A stretch of 18,576 nt of DNA from Planctomycetota bacterium. Its GTDB lineage: Bacteria; Planctomycetota; Planctomycetia; Pirellulales; Pirellulaceae. The DNA lies in the NCBI GenBank assembly GCA_019347795.1, contig JAHWKS010000008.1, positions 1 to 18,576 on the forward strand. The letters run 5' to 3'. The position numbers were made by a program, and so were the translations under genes. The notes under the pieces are model-generated. The model ran no database searches. It worked only from the letters and a program-made list of their open reading frames with translations, and was not told the DNA's origin. Shown piece after piece: positions 14,553 to 18,576 of this stretch. Every line of letters begins with the position of its first letter. Positions within the stretch are counted from its first letter, which is position 1.

Positions 14553-14579
14553 CGGCAGACTTTCAGCCGACGTCTGCCG
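14553..14579. other. Hairpin at the 3' end of the cassette B WD40 gene
   Basis: CGGCAGAC (14553-14560) and GTCTGCCG (14572-14579) are perfect 8-bp inverted repeats with an 11-base loop. The loop contains the stop codon of the minus-strand WD40 gene (14563-14565). It sits where the plus-strand toxin gene and the minus-strand WD40 gene converge. No U-tract follows on either strand, so a terminator role is only possible. Confidence 0.4.
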
Positions 14580-15630
14580 CGAACTCCAGCATTTGGACCT
14601 TGGCGCTGCCGCCGTCGTATTTGCCGTCTTTCAGTTGCCGGCCGTTGCCGTTTGCCGCTTGGGAGGTTAACAGCGCCAGGCGCCGGCCGTCCGGATGGAG
14701 GCTGAGGGTGCGGCCGTTGGGGAGCTTCGTGCTGGTGTAGAAGGCCTGCTCCTGATCGGGCTTCCAGAACCAGACGTGCCCCTTGCCCGGGAAGGCGCAG
14801 GAGGCGCACATAACAAAGCCGGCCGGGTGGAACTGGGCGTCGTAGGCGAAGCCGTCCTGCTCGCCGCCCATGGGCATCTCGCGCACGAGTTTTCCGGACT
14901 CCCAGTCGAACACCAGCACGCAAGGCGTTCCGGTGGCGAAGCCGCCGCCGGGTTTCTTTTGGCCCGCGCAGGCGAGGAGCTTCCCTTCCGCGTCGAACGC
15001 TAAGTGCCGGGCCCCGCCGCATTCCTGAATGCGGTCGAGCTGGTAGAGGAGGCTGGCGTCCAGCTCCCGCACGCTCTTCCCCTCGGTTACATCCCATTGG
15101 CGGACGAGCCCCTTCAGGTCGCCGCTCACAAGCGACTTGCCGTCGGGATGGAAGCAGAGGCTAAAAAGACGCTCCGGCGCCTTCCACTCCTTGTGCAGCT
15201 TCCCGTCGGCGGCGTTCCAGATGCGGATCGCCTGATCGTTGCCGCTCGTGGCGACGTGCTGACCGTCGGGGCTGACGGCCAGCGCGCGAATCCAGCCGTC
15301 ATGCGCCTCGGGCAACCGCCACACAGGCTGCGGCGACTCATCGGCGTACGGCCAGCAGGCAACCTGGCCCCACGAATCGGCAGTGAAGAGTTTCCCGGTC
15401 TGCGGAGCGAACGCCATGCACTGCACCCAGCCGTTATGTCCGGTCAGCGGCGAAAGGAGCTTCGGCTCTTCGCCGGAGACGTCCCAGCGCTGGATCGTCG
15501 CGTCGTACCCGCAGGCGATTAGGAAACGGCCGCAGGGTGAGTAGCGAGCCTGCCAGAGCTGGCGTTCGTAGGCAAGGTCTTTGCCCGTCGGTTTTGGCTC
15601 GTAGCGTTTCTTGAGTTCGTCGGGGGACAT
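14563..15630 (-). CDS. WD40-repeat protein (cassette B)
   Basis: 355 residues. WD40 blades read YSPCGRFLIACGYDATIQRWD (30-50, one continuous blade), GHNGWVQCMAFAPQTGKLF and HDGWIRALAVSPDGQHVATS. Further blades are FHPDGKSLVSGDLKGLVRQW, VFDWESGKLVREM and FHPAGFVMCA. The C-terminal blade includes LPNGRTLSLHPDGRRLALLT. About seven blades form one propeller. The ATG at 15630 lies 65 bp after the DUF1501 stop without a strong Shine-Dalgarno. No signal peptide is visible although its two upstream partners are exported. It is paralogous to the cassette A WD40 protein in order and motifs, with clear divergence. It converges on the TA module. Confidence 0.88.
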   Translation of the reverse strand: MSPDELKKRYEPKPTGKDLAYERQLWQARYSPCGRFLIACGYDATIQRWDVSGEEPKLLSPLTGHNGWVQCMAFAPQTGKLFTADSWGQVACWPYADESPQPVWRLPEAHDGWIRALAVSPDGQHVATSGNDQAIRIWNAADGKLHKEWKAPERLFSLCFHPDGKSLVSGDLKGLVRQWDVTEGKSVRELDASLLYQLDRIQECGGARHLAFDAEGKLLACAGQKKPGGGFATGTPCVLVFDWESGKLVREMPMGGEQDGFAYDAQFHPAGFVMCASCAFPGKGHVWFWKPDQEQAFYTSTKLPNGRTLSLHPDGRRLALLTSQAANGNGRQLKDGKYDGGSAKVQMLEFAADVG

Positions 15631-15695
15631 CTCAATTTGAAATTTGCGATTGGTAATTTGAAATCTAAATTATGCAATTTCCCAGCCGCCGTGCC
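15631..15695. other. AT-rich gap with a 10-bp direct repeat
   Basis: The gap between the DUF1501 and WD40 genes of cassette B is markedly AT-rich against a GC-rich background. AATTTGAAAT occurs at 15634-15643 and again at 15655-15664, a 21-bp period (about two helical turns). It could be a regulator site, a secondary promoter region for the WD40 gene, or a remnant of an intergenic repeat. No good -35/-10 pair was found. Confidence 0.4.
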
Positions 15696-16985
15696 TCACG
15701 CCAGCACCTCTTCAATCGGCCAACAATCGTCGTGCGCCACCGGGAGCGGTTGGCCGTTGTTGTCGTACTCCATCTTCTCCGGCGGCACGCCCAGAGCTTT
15801 GAACCAAGTGTGGAACAGGTGGCCGACGTCGTACTCCTGGCTGTCTACGAACGTGCCGAGTTCATTCGTCTTGCCGACCGTCAGGCCGCGCTTCAGGCCG
15901 GCGCCGGCCATCGCTACCGACCACGCCTCGGGCCAATGGTCGCGGCCGACGTGCGAGTTGATCTTCGGCGTGCGGCCGAATTCGCTCATGGCGATCACCA
16001 GCACGTTGTCCAGCATCCCGCGATCATGCAGGTCTTCGATCAACGCCGCGAACGGCTTGTCGAACTGAGGAATGAGGCTTTGGCTGGCGTTGAAGTTGTC
16101 ACCGTGGCTGTCCCAGTGATAGGAGTTGACCTTTACGAACCGCACGCCCGCCTCGATCAATCTTCGAGCCATGAGCATATGGCGGCCCAGGTCGTGCGTC
16201 CCGTAACGCTCGCGGTCGCGCTCGGGAACTTGCGATTCGTCAAAGAGGTCCATCCGCTCCATCAGCTTATGGGCCACGTCGTAGACATGGCTGTTGGCGT
16301 CGGTCCAGTCGGGACGGCGCTGCGAGGCGTAGCGGCGGTTGAAGAACTTCCGTAGATCGTTGCGGGCCTCGTTCTCCTCGGGCGTGACCGATTCGTTCAA
16401 GATCAGGTTCTCGGGCGGCTTGGCGTCTCCCAAGGCGAGAGCCCCGTACTTGGCGCCGAGGAAGCCGGCGTCATCGGCCTTGAAGCCGCCGCTGTACGGC
16501 TTGACCCACACATACGGCGGAAGCTTCGCGGAGGTGGGGCCGAGCAGCTTCGCCACCGCCGAACCGAGGTACGGATACACCACGCCGCGGTTCTTCGGAT
16601 CGCCGCGGTTGATGCGGGCCACGCCGGCCGAGTGACTGTTGTCCTGCGTGTGGACGCTCCGCACGACCGCCAGGTGATGGGCCACTTTGGCGGAGTGCTC
16701 CAGCAGCTCGCAGAAGCGGATGCCGGGAACCGAGGTGGCGATATCGCGGAAGGGGCCGCCGTGCTCGGTGTTGGGCTTGGGATCCCAGCTTTCGAGCTGG
16801 CTGATGCCGCCGTCGAGCCAGACGAAGACGACCTGCTTCTCGCCGGCAGCGAGTTCTTCCGCGATGGCCGGCTCCAGCAGTCCGCCCAAGGCACCGGCGC
16901 CCATTGCCCCGGCGGCCATCGTCCCCAAGAGCCGACGACGCGAGAGACGGTGCTCCCAAGGCCGACAGAGATGAGCATCGTTCAT
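15696..16985 (-). CDS. DUF1501 family protein, Tat-exported (cassette B)
   Basis: 429 residues. The ATG at 16985 has GAGGA 8 bases ahead. A twin-arginine signal, HRLSRRRLLGTMAAG (12-26), runs to about AIAEE at 40-44. The mature protein carries the superfamily motifs VFVWLDGGISQLESWDPKP (53-71), WDSHGDN (291-297), SEFGRTPKIN (334-343) and GRDHW (347-351), matching cassette A at the same relative places. The likely role is a metal-dependent hydrolase-like fold outside the cytoplasm. No substrate is known. It begins 16 bp after the DUF1549/DUF1553 stop, so the pair is co-transcribed. Compared with the cassette A protein, the N-terminal region is longer and similarity is concentrated in the motifs, so the duplication is old. 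Confidence 0.94.
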   Translation of the reverse strand: MNDAHLCRPWEHRLSRRRLLGTMAAGAMGAGALGGLLEPAIAEELAAGEKQVVFVWLDGGISQLESWDPKPNTEHGGPFRDIATSVPGIRFCELLEHSAKVAHHLAVVRSVHTQDNSHSAGVARINRGDPKNRGVVYPYLGSAVAKLLGPTSAKLPPYVWVKPYSGGFKADDAGFLGAKYGALALGDAKPPENLILNESVTPEENEARNDLRKFFNRRYASQRRPDWTDANSHVYDVAHKLMERMDLFDESQVPERDRERYGTHDLGRHMLMARRLIEAGVRFVKVNSYHWDSHGDNFNASQSLIPQFDKPFAALIEDLHDRGMLDNVLVIAMSEFGRTPKINSHVGRDHWPEAWSVAMAGAGLKRGLTVGKTNELGTFVDSQEYDVGHLFHTWFKALGVPPEKMEYDNNGQPLPVAHDDCWPIEEVLA

Positions 16986-17001
16986 AAGGAGTGTCCTCAG
17001 C

Positions 17002-18576
17002 TCAGTGGTTCACGTAAAACTCCATCGCGGTGACCATGCTCCAGGCGACGTGGGCCAGGGCTTCTTCGCGATTTGCGTTGCCGTCAAGAAACTGCTTCAC
17101 GGCGGCGCGCTCTTCGCCGCTGGGGCGCCGGGTGAAGATCGAAAGGAACAGCTCGTCGATCGCCTGATCGTCGCCCTTCATCGCCACCAGCCGCTCCGTC
17201 AGGTTTCCCGCTTGCGGTTGGAACAGAGCGAGCATCTTCGCGTCGTTCAGTTGGAATAGCGCCCCGGCCACTGTGGCGTTGAAATCCACCTCCGGCTCGC
17301 GCGGCTCGTTGGCGAAGGCTTTGACAAAGCGGGACTTGTAGTCCTCCAGCTCCTTGGCGGCCGCCTCGTCTCCGCCGGCGAGCCGCTTGTGATTGCCGGT
17401 TGCTTGGAGCGTGCTCCACAGAAGCTGTTCGGCGGAAAGTCGCTTCTCGTTCCCCAGCAAGTAGGAGTTTCGTGGCGGCGGCTCCTGACCTTCCGCGAGC
17501 ACGCTGCTGCGCTGGTAGGTCTGCGTGAGCGCCAGTTCGCGCAGCAGCCACTTAATATCGAAGGCGTGGGCGGCGAACTCGCCGGCCAGGAGGTCCAGCA
17601 GCTCCGGGTGCGAGGGCGGATTCTCGGAATGAAACAGGTCGAGCGGCATGACCAGCCCCTCGCCCATCATCACGAACCACAGCCGATTGACGATGTTCTT
17701 GGTGAACAGCTCGTTCTCCGCCGTCGGCAGCTCGTCAGCGAGCGACGGGAGGGCGCCGTAGAGCGGCCCTTTGAGATTCCGCGGCGGGTTCGGCGGGAGC
17801 GGCTGCTCCACCACCGCCACCTCTTCGCCGAACGGGATGCGAGGGCCGGTCTCCTGCTGCGCCGGATCGAACACCGAGATGAAACTAAGCTTCTCGCCCG
17901 TCCCTTTCTCCATCACCGCGGGGAACTTCAGGTCGGTGCGGATGGCGAGGTTCTTATAAATCGCGAACAGCCCCTGAAAGTCGTGCTGCTTGTAATCGTC
18001 GATAAAGAGGTGATTGTGGCACTCGGCGCATTGCAGATCGACTCCCAAAAACAGCCGGCCGACGTCGCGGGTCAGGCCGGGAAAGTCGGTCGGGTTCTGG
18101 CCGTAGCTTTCGAGGCGCTTGGTGTAGAAGAACGCGGCCCCGCGGGTCGCCTCGTTTTCGGCGTCGGGGTTGAGGATGGCGGCTGCCATCTCATTCCAGG
18201 GCTTGTTCTGCTCGAAGCAGGTCTTGAGGAACGTCCGCCACTCCGGATCGTCGCCGCGCCGCTCCATGAGCATGACGTGGAACAGGTCCTGCATCCGCTC
18301 GCGATACGTCGGCGCCGCCAGCAAGGCGTCGATCAATTTCGTCCGCTTGTCGGGAGACGTATCGTCGAGGAACGACTTGGCCTCTTCGGCCGAGGGAATC
18401 CTGCCTGCCAAGTCCAGCCACACGCGCCGCACGAACGTCGCATCATCGCAAACCGGCGCCGGCTCGCGACCCTCGAACCTCTCCGCGACCAACTGATCGA
18501 CGCGAACGTGCAGCGGCCCCTCGGCGGAAACAGGCGCCGCGGTGATGAGAAGCCAAGTCGTCAGAAAAACAAATAC
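17002..18576 (-). CDS. DUF1549/DUF1553 planctomycete cytochrome-like protein (cassette B; 5' end cut by window edge)
   Basis: The frame stays open from 18576 to the TGA at 17002 (524 residues visible). The first visible residues, VFVFLTTWLLITAAPVSAEG, are a Sec signal, so only the very first codons lie outside. The TTG at 18492 is internal, not a start. DUF1549 shows FVRRVWLDLAGRIPSAEEA and the haem-type CAECH at 183-187 within FLGVDLQCAECHNH. DUF1553 follows with ENELFTKNIVNRLW, LLRELALTQTYQRSS and a C-terminal FTRRPSGEERAAV. Whether haem is really bound is not known for most members. It is intact, unlike its cassette A paralogue, and directly precedes DUF1501 by 16 bp. Confidence 0.92.
   Translation of the reverse strand, partial: VFVFLTTWLLITAAPVSAEGPLHVRVDQLVAERFEGREPAPVCDDATFVRRVWLDLAGRIPSAEEAKSFLDDTSPDKRTKLIDALLAAPTYRERMQDLFHVMLMERRGDDPEWRTFLKTCFEQNKPWNEMAAAILNPDAENEATRGAAFFYTKRLESYGQNPTDFPGLTRDVGRLFLGVDLQCAECHNHLFIDDYKQHDFQGLFAIYKNLAIRTDLKFPAVMEKGTGEKLSFISVFDPAQQETGPRIPFGEEVAVVEQPLPPNPPRNLKGPLYGALPSLADELPTAENELFTKNIVNRLWFVMMGEGLVMPLDLFHSENPPSHPELLDLLAGEFAAHAFDIKWLLRELALTQTYQRSSVLAEGQEPPPRNSYLLGNEKRLSAEQLLWSTLQATGNHKRLAGGDEAAAKELEDYKSRFVKAFANEPREPEVDFNATVAGALFQLNDAKMLALFQPQAGNLTERLVAMKGDDQAIDELFLSIFTRRPSGEERAAVKQFLDGNANREEALAHVAWSMVTAMEFYVNH

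Noticed and set aside
18490..18492. TTG as the start of the cassette B DUF1549/DUF1553 gene
   Set aside because: The frame continues upstream to the window edge and encodes a signal peptide, so this codon is an internal Leu.
17002..18576. Calling the CxxCH proteins genuine c-type cytochromes
   Set aside because: A single CxxCH inside DUF1549 is a family feature, but haem binding cannot be concluded from the motif alone.

Overview
The window looks like a high-GC chromosomal segment of a planctomycete, most likely Pirellulales-like. The strongest evidence is two copies of the DUF1549/DUF1553 (planctomycete cytochrome-like, CxxCH) plus DUF1501 gene pair, a family pair greatly expanded in that phylum. 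Each copy is followed by a WD40-repeat gene. Several intergenic palindromic elements also fit the phylum. No rRNA, tRNA, CRISPR array, transposase or phage gene was seen. No stretch longer than about 300 bases lacks a gene. The left and right edges each cut a gene.

Layout. 1-1441 (+): the 3' end of one peptide/nickel-type ABC ATPase (DppD/OppD-like) and a complete second ATPase (DppF/OppF-like). 1443-5725 (-): two small membrane proteins, an exported M20 amidohydrolase, an RdgB/HAM1 nucleotide pyrophosphatase, and an exported protein with two SPOR-like segments, separated by palindromic elements. 5868-7548 (+): an unknown membrane-anchored protein followed by thiS and thiG (thiazole synthesis), behind a good sigma70-like promoter. 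7795-8326 (+): two tiny single-TM proteins that look like tandem paralogues. 8340-9533 (-): a GT4 glycosyltransferase.

9709-18576: two mirror-image cassettes of DUF1549/DUF1553, DUF1501 and WD40. Cassette A runs rightwards (9709-13773) and cassette B leftwards (18576-14563). They meet tail to tail, with a probable type II toxin-antitoxin pair (13926-14494, +) between them. In cassette A the DUF1549/DUF1553 gene is broken by a 73-bp insertion: a 37-bp direct repeat around 36 bp of unrelated sequence. This shifts the frame and stops the protein about 100 residues early. Removing 73 bp restores one continuous 550-residue protein. It is either a recent mutation or an assembly error.

The DUF1549/DUF1553 proteins carry Sec-type signals and the DUF1501 proteins carry Tat-type (RR) signals, so both should act outside the cytoplasm. 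The WD40 partners have no visible signal. The biochemical role of these cassettes is not established. The convergent pair, the damage in one copy and the TA module between them are the most interesting features here.
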